From the NCBI RefSeq assembly GCF_001949145.1, contig NW_019091390.1, positions 1,584,405-1,648,404 of the forward strand: DNA of 64,000 bases, given 5' to 3'. Below are positions 14,978 to 28,300 of the stretch, piece after piece. The notes beneath the pieces were generated by a model, which searched no databases, was not told where the DNA came from, and saw only the letters and a list, made by a program, of their open reading frames with translations. Each line of letters starts with the position of its first letter. The stretch's first letter is position 1. This DNA comes from Acanthaster planci. Lineage: Eukaryota > Echinodermata > Asteroidea > Valvatida > Acanthasteridae. Made by a program: the position numbers and the translations under genes.

Positions 14978-15274
14978 GAGGTCAGGTTGGCATAGTGGTT
15001 CTTTTCTCCCCTTTCACCTTTGTGGCCTGGGTTCGACTCCCGGCTTCGGTCCACATGGGGATTTGGTTTTCAGTCCCTACCCAATTCCGTGGGTTTTACC
15101 CAGAAATTTCTTCGCTCGGGTTTTTCTCCGGCCCACTCTAAATCTGTAACTGCTTCTTATTGTCTCCTCTCTGCAGATATGGTTGGAGATGAGCACATTT
15201 AATTTCTTCATTGTACAGCACATTTGAACATATCTGTATGAAATTCACACTTTAGAAATGATTGTATTATTAAA
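14978..15274 (+). mobile_element. tRNA-derived SINE
   Basis: The head carries an RNA polymerase III A-box-like TTGGCATAGTGG (14987-14998) and a near-perfect B box GGTTCGACTCC (15030-15040) at tRNA spacing. A central domain follows (about 15051-15140) with the words CCGTGGGTTTTACCC and TTTTTCTCCGG, of the kind shared by many invertebrate SINEs. The 3' part ends in a short ATTGTATTATTA run, like the tails that let SINEs borrow LINE machinery. The tRNA part does not fold into an intact tRNA gene, so it is a retroposon and not a functional tRNA. Clear target duplications were not found, consistent with an old copy. Confidence 0.8.
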
Positions 15275-18252
15275 TTTAAATGGACATGCACTCGACATAT
15301 TGACAAGTGTCCTATACTCACACGCCCCTCCCCTATGCCAATTTCTGGAAGGTTTACTCAATTTAGTTTCACTTCATTAACACTTGGTTTTCTGTGGAAT
15401 TACACACTACCTGTATATTTGCATTATGTGTACCAGGACATTGTTTGAGTTCTGTAGTATGTGTGAATAAAACACCATTCATTCCTTCCTTCGGTGCTTG
15501 TGTCCTGCAGGATATGAGCACAAAGGCTCTGAATTCAGAGGCAAGCAAACTTTATTGATGTTTTTGCGACAAGCAGCTGGCCCTTAGGTTTGCGTGTCGT
15601 GCCCACACCATCCATAAATTCCACTTTGCTGGTGTTCAATGTGCCAGGTGGGGGGAGGGGAGTGTTTGCCATCTCTGATGATGAATCCAAATTTGAACAT
15701 CGAAATGAAGGAATATATCACGTCCGTGTCCTTGGGCTTTTCCCACGTTGGTAGGTATCCTGACAAATTGCACTGGACAAGTTGTTAACGTATTTCTTTC
15801 ATCCTCGATGGTACAATACCTTTCTTTTCCATAATCAGTGCACAGTGTCAACAGTAGCTTATTAGCTTACTTTACTGAGAATCAGCTGTACCTGGAAAAT
15901 TCCAGCTGGTAAGATAACATCACATTAACATGGTGCTGTCAAAGATTCAAAACATGTACATATTTTGGTAATATTTTAAACAAATATACAAGTACGTACG
16001 TGTGCTTGCCACGTCCATTTTTTTGCTGGTACGTGAATTGTATTATACACACATGCATTTGATCTTCATCCTCTTAGGTTCAGAATAAGTAAATTTTAAT
16101 ATATTGTATGTAAATATTCAGTCTTCCATTCGATCAGACATTCAAAAATACCAAATCCCCACAAAATAGGCTTGTTTGTGTGGCGGTCTACCAGAATCTT
16201 GTTGAGTTTCAGGACAGGGTTTTGTCCCTTACTTCAAGAGGAGGCTTGTGGTGCAGCTGAGGTTCATTCCTAGTTGAAATTTATTTTCTTGTTCACAGAG
16301 AGATCACACACCCAAAAAATTTGAAACAAAAAGAAAAGTGGAAAGGAAAGTAATTTTTTTGACCTTTTTGTTGGCCATGTGACCTTCACTCATAACACCC
16401 TGAAATGAAAATGCAGTTTTTAACCACATAATTGATTTGTTTTATTGAATTTCATCTCTGAATATTCAATTTCAAATTAAACATTGTAATATTCAATAAT
16501 TGATTAAATGTCTGACACAACCCCAACTTTGGCAGCCTTCAATAAAGGCACTTGCAATGGTAGTGTGCAGAGCCCTCAAGTGGCCCCTTATTAGGGTTTT
16601 CTGGACAGGGACTACCAGGGTGCATAATTAAGTATAGCTGGCGTGTTACGAGATTTCGCAGGAATGGAGCTGTAGTGTACCCGGATATGTAAAATCGTTA
16701 AGTTTTCATCTGTGAGGAAGAAAATATATACCATTTTCCTACGTGTATTCGAGGGAGAACAGAAAGTGTACATGTATGTGAACTTCACTTGTGGTAAAAG
16801 TTTGCTGTGTTTAGTACTGGTAGCTTTAAATCGTATGCTCAGCATAAAAATGGGAGGGCTCCTGTTTTGCTCTGTTCAAAGCCAACAGAAAAAGATTCTA
16901 CTAGAATAAAAATGCCAGACCCTCTAACTTCTTAGATGTGTATATATTTTAGGTCACTGTAGCGAGGGAGCAGTGTGCAGCAGTGTTTGCAATTTTATTT
17001 TTTCAGGCCAGACGGAAAATAATGTTGGCAATCTAGTGTTTGGAGTTGAGTGTTTTCAGGGGCATTGTTTTGTCTTTATTTTCATGTAAATGTAGTAGGT
17101 TTAAGTTTCTTTTTTTAGGATGGGGATGGTCAATTATCAAAGGTTTATCCTACCAACCTGGAGATAAATTTGCATAAATTGAAAGTACATCTGGAGTTAA
17201 GATCAAAGTTACCAAGGTGAATACATTTTTCATGTACGTCTTTATCTTTAAGCAAACTTGAATTCTCAATGCTGATTGGTCGATCCATGGCAACAAACAG
17301 TGTGAAATATAACTGTATTGCACAGTTCATATTAACCCCACATGGTGCGCTATTCTAGCTCTGTGCATTGCGCTGTTTTTACAGAAAAAGCAAAATGCAC
17401 AGCTGCTAAGTACAATGTATATTTCAAATTCAAATGTGGCATGTTTACATGCATAGACCCCAATAATATCTTTACTGCATGTCAAGTTAGCTTGAAGATA
17501 AATTGGTTGTCATGCTCGCACGCGTGGGACATTGAATAATGTAATGTGTCTGTGTCCTGTATAGTTAGCCGACTCCCGCTCGTTTAATAACTAATAGTGG
17601 CAGGCTCCTATCCAGGAAGGGGTCAGCTATCCTTCCCAGTTGCCCCCCCCTTCATGCTGCCCCTGGGCTTAGGATGCACAAGTATGAAGATTGCCAGCAC
17701 AAAGTGGAATGTGTGCACACCAAACAGTCTTCGGTAAATTTACACAACAAGAGACATTGTTAAGTACATTTACAGTGCTGCGTACATGCACTGGTTTGTG
17801 GTATATGTTTTCACAAGCCAGGGAGGGAAAGTTCATTTACTTGAGACTGACAACCTCTTCTGTGAATGGGGTCCGTGTATAGTGAGTCAAATAAAACACA
17901 AATGAATTACAGGCTGTTTTTGTGGAGTCCATAGCCTAGGAATGCCCAAGAGTTCTGCAGATGTGGGTTAGGCAAATATGTAGCAATTATAGCAATTTTA
18001 AATGGTTTCAAGGAAAAGTAATTGCAAGAGAAATCACGGGAAAGAAAATCAACTGTATTTTTGCATCAGGATACATGTATCTGAGAGGCTGAGCTGAATA
18101 CATGTAGGTATCTGGCAGCCAGATTTAAGGCACCCACCAGTGCCAGTCACACGTACACGAGTATGGTGCGTCTTCAGCCAATCACAACATGGTAAAATTA
18201 TTTCATAAACAGTGCAAATGATGCACATACACCACCATTAAAGAGGTCCCCT
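15275..18252. other. Non-coding stretch with one transposon fragment
   Basis: No exon or RNA gene is recognised. Around 16445-16527 a hAT-MITE-like end is present (separate entry). A C-run lies near 17643 and several GTACATGTA words occur. Confidence 0.55.
16445..16527 (-). mobile_element. Degraded end related to the hAT-like MITE
   Basis: Read on the minus strand, this segment starts GTTGGGGTTGTGTCAGA and continues with ATTTAATCAATT and TTGAATATT words in the same order as the first 80 or so bases of the element at 9094. The opposite terminus could not be located, so it is either a fragment or too diverged to delimit. Similarity was judged by eye. Confidence 0.35.
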
Positions 18253-18387
18253 AATACGGGCGTTTCACAATAGAGCACCTCCAAGAGTTTGCAACACATT
18301 TGCCAATCGGTCGACAGATTTCGCACATTATGGTTGGCCAATGCGTTGCAAACTCTTGGAGGCGCTCTATTGTGAATTGCCCGTATT
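18253..18387. mobile_element. Palindromic MITE, copy 1 (AATACGGGC family)
   Basis: The 135-bp segment is a near-complete palindrome: the left arm starts AATACGGGCGTTTCACAATA and the right arm, reverse-complemented, starts AATACGGGCAATTCACAATA. The arms stay complementary for about 55 bp around a small centre containing GTCGACAGATTT. A second member of the family is at 63745-63907. Both ends can be read as TA-CGGGC, so a TA target duplication (Tc1/mariner-like) is possible but cannot be separated from the inverted repeat itself. No coding capacity. Confidence 0.85.
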
Positions 18388-19531
18388 GAACTGGTACATG
18401 TAAGTCCAGTATTTCAGCTCTGTACTGTCAAATGAGGCTGTCACTGAATATAGGTTTTATATTGTACATGGTACTTGTCAATCGGTATCTTGGAATGTTT
18501 CTACTAGACTAGTGTAAATTAAGCAGGGCTATGGAAGAAACAGTGGAAGGGAGCTTTACTTCATACTGCATGCACGTATATGGCAGGTGATTTCTTCCAC
18601 TTCAGACCTGGGTGCGTACATGTGAGTGCCTTGCACGCGTACACTTAAAGTAATCCCTGGAGTGATGCGTGCTAGCACCCTATCATACCTGTAAATACCC
18701 AGCAACAACAATCAACCTGCCGCACTTCCCTCTAGCCCATTGCGGTGGTTCCCTCCGTCGTGTTTGATGGCCGGGCTAGAGCTGGTTTGACTGCTCACCG
18801 GCCTCTGTGGGTCATGAATATTTATGCTTGTAATTCATCTCTCCCTTGTATCTCTGTGCTGCATGCGGAGTGTTACAATTGGGTTAGGTGTACGTCCCGC
18901 CATCTTCTCATGCAAGTCTACCCTCGCCAGAGCTGAGTCTTGGCGAATTTTTCACAGCCCAAAATTACCCACTCTCAGCTTACCTTTGAAAGTAAACACT
19001 GCTTCCAGCAGCAGTTTATTAGTCGGCAGATTTTATTCCAATTCACCAGAGAACATAGAGCCGTCACGCATTGGTCATAGCAGTGAAATACCGAAAGCCA
19101 GCTGGCTTCGCGCAATAAGAGGATGGCCTCGGCCCTGTTTATTGAACCCAGCTTTAGGCCCTTGATAAAAAGCGTGTACACTCATCCAAGGGTGATATTA
19201 CAGTCGTACAAGTGCAGCCCCTGACATAATAACATTATACACACCTTCCTGGGTGCCGTCATTGGCTCTTGCCGTGTCTCTTTCCCTCTCTCAACCCCCC
19301 CCCACCTCCACCCCTCCCTGCATGCAAACGACGGGCATTGGATTTTCGGTTGCTCTCGGCTAATACAATTTTGTTCCAGTCCAAGACGCACCAGTCGTTT
19401 TTATTTTCGAGGGGAGGGCAATTTTTTTCTTCTCTGGAAACATCCTTCCGAGGAATGCGGTAGCATCCTCGGCCCTGAAATCGCTGAGCATTTCACCGCA
19501 GTCATTCCTGCCTGGTGTTACTTCATACACC
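18388..19531 (+). promoter_or_regulatory. Presumed promoter and 5' untranslated region of first exon at 19532
   Basis: The last 800 bp before the ATG at 19532 are richer in GC and CpG than the surrounding DNA, with C-rich tracts near 19290-19320. No TATA box or other core element could be assigned with confidence. The annotation as promoter/5' UTR is inferred from position immediately upstream of a candidate first exon. Confidence 0.3.
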
Positions 19532-19599
19532 ATGGAGTCGGAACGGCCAACTCTGGACTTGCAACAGGCCATACTCAGGGCAAGATTCAAGGCACAACT
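19532..19599 (+). CDS. PDE4: PDE4 candidate alternative first exon 1
   Basis: The ATG at 19532 sits in a strong context (ACACCATGG) and is the only in-frame start after a TAG about 80 bp upstream. It opens 22 codons plus two bases, beginning MESERPTLDLQQAILRAR and ending FKAQ, with a short amphipathic-looking stretch (LDLQQAILRARF). The exon stops at CT|GTAAGC. The leftover two bases join the C of the common exon at 54816 to make Leu, followed directly by FDVENG. I do not recognise this N-terminus from vertebrate PDE4 isoforms. The case rests on the start context, the compatible phase and coding-like codons; the T before the donor is not ideal. If real, the intron to the common exon is about 35 kb. 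Confidence 0.5.
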
Positions 19600-22500
19600 G
19601 TAAGCTGATTTTTTCCCCCGTTTTTTGAGAATTTTGTTATTGTCGTGTACGGTAAATGTTTTGCTTCTTACCTTGAGTGGAATTACTTTAAAGGAAAGAA
19701 GATGAAAAATCTTATTTATTATGCAATACATACACGTACTGAATTATTTCAGAAAGTAAAAGCTAAAAGCCTCATGTCAAATGATAGGTACATGTACATT
19801 AGGTCTTGGAAAAAGGGCATACTAAATATATATTTTGTATTTGTGCTCATTTGTATGTTGATATTTAACAGCATGGAGGTCTTTATAACTTTAAATTTGG
19901 CATTTGGAATAGTTCTTTAAATTGAAATGGCACAGCAGTTGTTTCAAGAGCATGTTCTAATAACTCTTGAAGCTTTAACGAAAGATTATTGTAGTGAAAT
20001 TGGAATAGGATTCTGTTATAATATTACCAAGTGTTAGCCTGATTGTCATTGCTGCTTTAAGTGTGAAATGATGAATACGATGTTTGCTTACAGTTGACTT
20101 GAGTCTTTTGAGAAATGAACTTTTAGCGAAAAAGAAATGGTTTCCTCTGTTTTAGAGTGCACGTGTAAGCCTTGCCTGTACCCATGTAATCCTGGCTCTG
20201 ATAGGAGATGGACCTTTATGAAGTCACGATTAGGATCAGATGATCTCCTACCTCCACTATAGTGTTTTTCACCATGAGGGTCAAACACTCTTATCAAGTG
20301 CATGTGCCACTTAAACCACCAAAAATGGTCAGAATAGGTTGTTTCTTTGAAAGCCCTCTGAGTAATGTGTATCACTCCCACTTATCTGATTGCCAGGTGG
20401 TGTACTCTTTCCAATGCCATTAATTACAGTACGGCATGTTTAATGTAACAACTACATGTAAATGAATATTACTGTGGATGGCTAGTTGAATGCGAGATTT
20501 ATGCAGCCTGATAACAGGCAAGAGGGTAACGCGTACAGACACTGTACTTAAGCTGTGATGTTGGTAAAAAATCTGTCTGTATCCAGCCTCGGGGACTGGA
20601 TGAATGAAGCATGGGCATGTACATGATAATGTCTCTGTTTTATTACCAATCAAGCACATTCTTCAAAAGTTAGAATTTGTTTAACCCTAACAGTCCCAAA
20701 TCCTCCAATTTCAATATGATTTTACTTACACCCTGGAGGTTTGGGTTAATTTACCAATCTATACTTAGTCCGAGATTGGGTTCGTTGTTCAGTTAAAATT
20801 GCACCTGTGGTGTTGCAATATTTTTTGTGGGCTGCCTTTTCAGTGGTATTCTTGTCAGAGATGAAATGTCAAAGGCCAGTATATGACTAAAGGCCGATTT
20901 GGGAGGAAATGCAGGTTTGGGATTATAGGCTACATTAGAGTTGCAGGGAAGAGATTTCTTAGCTTTTCAGCCGATTTCAGCTTTTTTTGTTTTGGATTTC
21001 AGCTTTTTTTCCCCCACTGGCTGTGTACAAAAGTATAGGAGATTTTCACAGTTTAGCTTCTTTATGTCTTTTCAGCTATTTTCAGCAATTTTTATCATTG
21101 GTCAATTTCATCCCTGTCTAGTTGACCATGGGTCAGAAATGCACAAAAGTAAATTAATTCCAGTGTTGTACATTAAGCCAACAGTTCTCACGGTGTCCTG
21201 CCAAATTTTTTCACATTGACTGTAATTCTGTAATCCTGTCAGCATTCTGGTATTCCTGAAACATGGACAACTGACGATCAAAAAAAAGGAATGGACTGGA
21301 AAAAATGAACCAATCAGGTCTTGGGGAATAAAATCCATTTGTTGGGTATTAGTAACTTCCTCTAGCTCTGTACGTAGATACAGCGATAAGGCTAAAAGGA
21401 GTGATGTGATTCTTATGCCACCCTGAAGGTTGGAATTATAAGGCCCTTTGTTGAAAGCTCAGCATTAGTCTCTGAATTTTGCCCGCGGCTATTTGTAAGC
21501 TTGTAATGTGTACAAAAATTCCCATCTTTGGCCTCATCAACTTAATGCTCCCGTAGCACAAATGGAAATCTTTATTGAGGTGTTATCTCCAGTATTAGAG
21601 ACTTAGAGCAAGGAAGCTGTGGTCCAAAGCCAAATATGTATACAAAGCCATGCTGCAAGAAACCGCCCTTATTTCCTGGGCAGTCTCCAAGGTGCCTTCT
21701 TTGTCGTAAGTTTGGTTTGACAAAATAGATAAGTTTAATGGAACATCTCCGCCACATGGTAGACTGTAACTAAATGTACTCCTTGCTTTGTTGAGAGCTC
21801 ATGTGATTGTGGATATCACTTCTTCCTGTCATTTCACTAATGGCTTTGTTGTGAACTTTTTGTTGATATCAACAAGGGCCATCTTATCAGAAACTTGAGT
21901 GGTCCATAAACTTTCTGGGTTGAAAGCCTCACCTTGTAATTGTGGCTAGAGACCAAATCCCTACTTCTACAGCCCCTGTCAGTTTCAAGGCATTTGCAGG
22001 TCTTTGACTTGGGGCTGAAATGAGCGTATTTCATGCAATATATATTAATCAATACTTAAATGGTACATTGTACATGTACATTGCATGTTCCATGTTCATA
22101 ACATCCGGGGAAAATGTCACTTTCATTTTACTTAGTGGTCTTTCCATACCGCTTGTCTGTCTCTCTCAGCTTTGTGTTTGGTGAGAGGCTCACGATGAAG
22201 AATGCCTCAGAGAGAAAAACAGAAGAGAGAAGGATTTTCCAATTTTGAATGAGTTCCGAACCTCCTTGTTCTCGATTTTTAGTAATACATGACGTTATGC
22301 TGAATGGTGGTACGATAAGAGTGGAATAAGCCAATGCATTTTTGTCCATACACTGGTACACCTTGTGATGTCATGATTCTTTCAAAGAGTGATATTCATA
22401 GGAGTTGCACTGAACACTGTGTACGATGGAATCCCAGAATTGTGTTGTGGTGCATGTTATGTTTAAATCACCATCCATCAAAGCCTGCATTCCTAAATCA

Positions 22501-25004
22501 GTTGCGATGATGGATACAGGTTCATACTTTAGGTTAATGGGAAAGTACAGAGAACTTGACGTACATGTAAATCCAAAATGTTTGCAGCGAAATTCGTTTA
22601 AATGTGTTCAACTTTTGCAATGTCACATGGTGAATTTTGATCAACATGAAAAACAAAAATCATGTCTGTGTTTGCTTTTGCAACAAGCATGGGAAAAAGA
22701 TTTGCCAGCAAGATAAAAGGTAAACCAGTAATGTGGAATGACCTTATCTTTTTGTGCTAATGCACCTGTATGGTACATGTACGTGCCGCAGAAACTGGGT
22801 GAATACCCCCCCCTGGCATTGGGTTCACTGTGCCTATAGGCTGGACTTTCCTCTTTGCACTATAAATATTTGTTGCCAAAATTGAATCGCATTGGGTAAA
22901 TGACAATGCAAACAGTCGGTGGGTATTTAAAATAAAGTTACACACCTCAACAGGCACAGACAGAACTGGTTTGATTTCAAAAGTAGAGGAAATGATGTTG
23001 CCATGACAACTCCAAAGCGGAGGCACATGGCAGTTGTTCAGAGGGAATGTGTTTGTGGACTAGTGACGCGCCGTGCATAGCCGATATTGTTTTGGAGGGG
23101 TGCAAGTATTTGACTGTCAATAAATGCACCCTGCATTGTATCTTAACATAATTTTCGAGTACATATAGCATTTGGACTGCACTTGAACCCGTTAGCTCGG
23201 CCAAATTGAATAAACACTCAACTCGGTGTATATCAAATGAGCTGTGGCCTCAGGATTGTGCACGTACTGTAGAGTTAAAATTAGTGAAAGCTGACCAACC
23301 AAACGAGTTGGTTTCCCTGACCCAGTCATGTTGAGGATTCGAAAAATGCTGTGTCCAGCAATGCGCATATTTTTCAACTCGCAGAAATTTTGGCCCTAAA
23401 TGGGAACCATATCATCAGATTTTACAGAAAAACATTATGCTCCATGGGTATCATCCTTCTGCTCTCCGCATAGAGTGCCAATTTTATGTCGTCCCTGGAT
23501 TCTCACTGACCAGTTCTCAAGTGTGAGTGTATTCACACTCAGGACAGGCCGGATGCTAAGGAAGGGGCCCAGAGGGGCCAAGCACCCGGTGTCCCCCATC
23601 CCCCATCAAAGTGATCTGTTGTACTCGTGATGTACCCCACCCTCACCCCTTGGTACTGTGGCCTCCCCTAATGCCTGAAGCTGGCTTATGGGACTGACTT
23701 GGAATGAATGGTGGCCCCTTTGTTCTGCATGTGTGGATTTTTAAATAGGTTCCTGCTATGTCAGAGTTTTATACTGGCTTTTGTAATCAGTGAGATATTT
23801 AGCTTTGTTCAGAATGTGTGGGTCGATCTAGCCCCTTCCCCTAAAGTTGTGGCACTATCAGAATAAATGCTGATGTCCCTGCCTGGTAATGATGAATCAG
23901 ACAGGCTGACAAATGTTGGTCATGTCTGCTGTATTTTATCTGTCAAGGTCAGATTAATGGGCTTGGCAAAGTAGGGGGCTTTGTTGGCAGGGAGAGTTGG
24001 GAAGGAGGAGCCAGAACGACATTTGGATTCTTCCGGAAGCCAGTGGCATTGGTTTTTCAAACCATGCAAAAAAATATGTAGCTTTGAATGTCGGAGTGTG
24101 AGCCCTCCACCGCATGATTTCATCAGCATGTCCTTGCAAATGACTCCAAGTGCGTATTCCGTGATGTGTTCATCGGCAGTTTTAATGAACGCTTCTGGTC
24201 TGATTTAAGGCAGTTTGGAGTGCAGATTAATAGCCCACATCTGAAATTATGCACATCCTGATGGCAGTAAAGTACTTACTGGACACGCTGATTCCAAAGT
24301 TAAGTGCCATGCTGCTCTGAGAGCAGGTTTTTAAAAATAAAAGTCGGGGCCTCAATTTAGGTTTATCCTTGCACGAAGCGAGAGTGAAGAGCCCCATGAT
24401 CAGGATTTACTGACAGCAGAGCCCTTGAGCAAATAAACCAGAATGGCAGCGGTCAGCAATGAAATACGATCCTGGCGAATATTTTGGAGTTTCATCATGG
24501 TTCATAATTTCACGACGGCTGCTCCACTCTCAATATTTGTGCACATACGCCGTATTTATATACTTCTGGACGCTTGACTCAAATGGAATTTGGAACAAAA
24601 TTTATTTTCTCAGCACAGTGTTTAAGCATTCCGTGCGTCACCTCTGACTATCTCCTCTCTCCCCCCCCCCTGCGACTTTAATTGATCGTAACCCTAGCCC
24701 GCGAGAAACAGTGCCCTTGATGAGCGACTGGGTGGTATATATTGGTAGAGTTTGGCCGGTATTCGCAAATCATCCCTGATTTGCAAAGGCAAGAACCGGG
24801 ACCCTAAGGCCAGGAGGAAGTCGATCGACGACGTTTGGCTCAAGCCAGTCCACCCGGACTCATCTTGGATTTCGCGGCTGGTACACAGGACAGTTCTTCC
24901 GTCCTGGTTTTTTTTTTTTTTTTTTGAGGTCTCTTCCCAATGCAAGTTTCCATGTATATGCGTGGTCACATCTTCTAGTCCGTTGCACAAGCACGGCCAA
25001 AGGA
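19600..25004 (+). other. Intron-like interval between first exons 1 and 2
   Basis: No further exon recognised. Contains ACATGTAC-type words (around 19788 and 22069-22086), several C-runs, an 18-base T-run at 24908-24925, and a GC/CpG-richer patch from about 24690 to 25004 that would be the promoter and 5' UTR of the exon at 25005. That patch also holds an open frame with a RRKS motif but no ATG of its own. Confidence 0.5.
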
Positions 25005-25171
25005 ATGGCAGCTTGCCTTTCCACTCTATCAGAGGAGCCAGATCAGCTGCGTGAGGCCCTGTCCGAGATGGCCAGCATGAGAGGCAAGCCACGTCCACGA
25101 CTCCCGAGGATGGTGCCACCCCTCTCCCGGCGCCATTCGATGGCCAGTTTCTATGACTCAGGAAGAAAACG
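25005..25171 (+). CDS. PDE4: PDE4 candidate alternative first exon 2
   Basis: The ATG at 25005 is the first ATG in its frame. The exon gives 55 codons plus two bases and ends at CG|GTATGT. With the C of the common exon this makes Arg, so the junction reads GRKR-FDVENG. The product is basic in its second half (RGKPRPRLPRM, then SRRHSMASF). RRHS at residues 42-45 is a protein kinase A consensus, as found near the N-terminus of vertebrate PDE4D3. The string SRRHSMASF...RKRFDVENG also resembles the SRMSWPSSF...RRFDVDNG end of the vertebrate PDE4A5/PDE4D4 N-terminus. Codon use is GC-rich at third positions compared with the surroundings. This is one of the best-supported first exons. Confidence 0.78.
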
Positions 25172-25289
25172 GTATGTTTGGTAGCATGAAACAAGTAATA
25201 CCTCGCCATTCTTCCTCGTTTCTTTTTTTACAGACTTCTAAAAATTGCCTCATTATCGCAACTCAACTGCACTGTTGTCACGTATAAAG

Positions 25290-25314
25290 CAAAGCTTAAC
25301 GTAAGTAAGCTTTG
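25290..25314. repeat. Perfect short hairpin
   Basis: CAAAGCTTA and TAAGCTTTG form a 9-bp perfect stem with a 7-base loop, about 120 bp downstream of the donor of first exon 2. It could form in the pre-mRNA; no function is assigned. Confidence 0.6.
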
Positions 25315-28300
25315 ACTACATGTCATATCAGCTATGTTTGACAGCTGTGCTGCCAAATTTAGTCGCAAATCTGCTTTGACAATTTTGCTTGAAATGACAG
25401 TGTAGTAATGTACAGTGTTATGTGCTGGAATGTGTGGAGAAATCCTACACATACTTGTGCATGGTGGTTTTTTTTTTTTTTCCTGACGGGATTTTGAGGA
25501 GAGTGGCCCTTGTCAGCAGTTCATCCATGGTTCCACGTAATGTTGGAAGTACGTGTACCTGTACAAAAGTGCACCGAAATGGCAATCTGCATTCCTTCCC
25601 TGCGGACATTGCTGAATGTATCTTCAAATGTTTCTAAACACTTTAAAAAATATGAGAAGATTACACACACACTGGTTGTGACAGTTTTCTGCTTAAAAAC
25701 AGCCATACATATGCATAGGCCTGTGTGATTGGTGGAAGTTATGTTCAGATTTAAAAAGTACAGCACATAATGATAAATTCCCATTTTATGGAAAAAAGGT
25801 AATCTCTACCAGTTTTTTTTTCCGGCCAAAACTCATAGATGGTGTTCTCTTTTCTTGAAGTGTCCACATTTAGGCCTACTAGGATAGACAAGAAATTCTT
25901 GCAGTTTGAGAGTCACATACCGTATTCTCAGTCAAAACTTGTGAAGTGACTTTTAAGGTTAAATTAATCTTTAAAGGATCATTTAAACAAGAATCGACTT
26001 ACGGCCAAAGTGATTGTATTTCAGTAGCTGCAGATTTTTGTGTGATACTGGAACTTCTTGGAGGTACTCATGAATGTATGTGGATTAATATACACAACTA
26101 GGAAATCACATGCACAAACAAGTAAGACATTCAGTGATTTCCTCTGTTCTCACTTTGGTCTCGTACAACAATATTTAATCAATGCTTCTAGTTATGGAAT
26201 ATGTGAATGTAATTTTTTTCCTCCGTTACGAATTCTGTCTATGCAATGATGCTGGAACAAGCTAGAACAAGAATTCAAACAAGAAAAAGGAATGAGTTAG
26301 TACTTTCTGGTGTGTGGTACATGTTTGTCTCAACAACAAAAGGTGAATTCACATGGAAATTGTTTGTGGTTTCTTCACCCACCACTTCCGTTTTGCTTTA
26401 TTTTGCGGTGAAACCAGGATTAGATCACAAGATTGTAATGCCATGCCATGGCTCTGGTTGCTTGGAAGAAAATCCAATCGAAAAATCAATCCAAGTAGAG
26501 TAGATGGCCATGTTGAGGGGGATGAACAAGATGGGATATCAATTACTGTGAGGCACCATTGCCAGTGCCATCTTAAAGATTAAAATTTTCAGGCTTTTAT
26601 GGGGGTTTTGTGAAACAATGCCAAAAAATGCAAGGAGATTTCTTTTTTACTTCAACTGGATTTGCCTCCCACACACATTTCCTTACCTTCATATGTTTTG
26701 GTTTACTTTGTTTGCATTTATTGTTAGCAAAAACTAAGTTATTCATTTATTCTTTTTTGGAGTAGCACATTTTTTTTCTCTCTCTCTTTTCCCCATGTTT
26801 CTGGAAGGTCTCTTTGAATGTAGCCCCAAATGGCTAAAAGAAAAAAGTAGGAAATCTGTCTGGGTTTGTTCTTGCTTTTCTGTGATTTGGCAATCAGATT
26901 GAATAGGCCTACCCATATGAATGTTCTGACTATTTGCACCCAAACTGCTCGGGAGGGGCAATGACTCACTGTAGGATTTGAATAAATCAATATGATGAGG
27001 CCAAGCTCTCCATGAGCGTGGGCAGAAAACTGTGCCTGGACGGAACATAATCAGTCTTGGTGTTGACCTGATCCCCACCTCCGTTAAATATTCTTCCTGT
27101 CTTGTCTTGCTGCTGTCGTATGGTGCATACCACTGACCAAGGCCTATTAATGTCATGGTACTGCTTACCCTAAGCAAATTTTTTGCTAATCATACGGCAC
27201 GGAAATTTGTTTCACGGTGAACATTTCATGGCTGCTGTGCTCAGCACAAAATATTGCATGGGCATGCAGAGTGATTTCCGTGGGTATGTCACTGAGTTCA
27301 GCAAATTTTTCCTCAGAGGTTAGCATAAGCATGCCTTTGGCTGAGCGTACTGCTTTTGGTCTCCATGAAACACAGAGTCTCTGTAGAAATGTTTCTGATA
27401 CTTTTTGGTGACACTTGAATTTTATGTTAGTCATGCAGTGTTAAACCTCAAATCCATATCAGCTTGTTGGTACAAAAATGTGCAACTGTGTACATATTCA
27501 ATTCCAAACCATACGCATTCTTCTAGCAAACAAAAGATGATATCATGTGTAAAGGGAAATCATTTTTGAGATGGCCTCCATATTTTTGTTTTGACAAGCC
27601 GTGAAATAAAAAAGGGGGAAAAAGTTGGCTTCAAAAGAGCATTTTTATGTAACACCATTTGTGGTACACAGGTTTTTCTCATTCTTTAATGTGAAAAGGG
27701 TAAGGGGCCCCCAAACCAGTAGATCTGTTTAGCCGCATTCTCTTACAGATAATTTTGTTTCCCAATCCTCCCCCCCCCGCTCAGTGACGACAAACATCTC
27801 AGGATGCGGCAGCCACTTGGGCATCCTAAGCGCAACACACGACAAGATAATACTTTAATGGGTCATCCTCATTTGTTAATGCTGTCGGCGTTTGCCCCAC
27901 ATCTAGAAGTCATCTTGTAGGGCGTGCACGTACATGATGGGGGTCTTGACTAATGGGGTGCTGCTACTTGAGTATTCTTGTAGATTTATCTCTGATAGTT
28001 GATCTCGTAGCCGTAAATAAATGCGCGTATCATTTTTTAGTGGCAAGGAGATTTGTTATTCTGGAGGGCCACGCTACTTTTTTCCAGGCTTGTGGAGATT
28101 TGATATATCAAGTTACATCGGTTTAGGGAGAAAAAGACAGTCTCTTAGTAAGTGTGATTTTGGCTCCTAAATTTTTTTTTTATTGCTGTTGGAAACTCCT
28201 CTTCTTTTACTCAAACTACAGGCTGCATGCTCATTCATGTATAAAATGTTACCAGGCATTGAACAGTTGAAGCGCTAGCAAAAATTTCTAGCCCTTGGGA

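Noticed and set aside
14978-15050. A tRNA gene
   Set aside because: A and B boxes are present but the acceptor and anticodon stems do not pair properly, and SINE body and tail follow directly.
24752-24907. Open frame with RRKSIDDVWLKP upstream of first exon 2
   Set aside because: It has no ATG start, ends in a poly-T tract and lies in a different frame from the exon; more likely 5' untranslated sequence.
24694-25209. 171-codon open frame on the minus strand
   Set aside because: It is the antisense shadow of PDE4 first exon 2 and its GC-rich 5' flank, and includes the lysine run opposite a poly-T tract.
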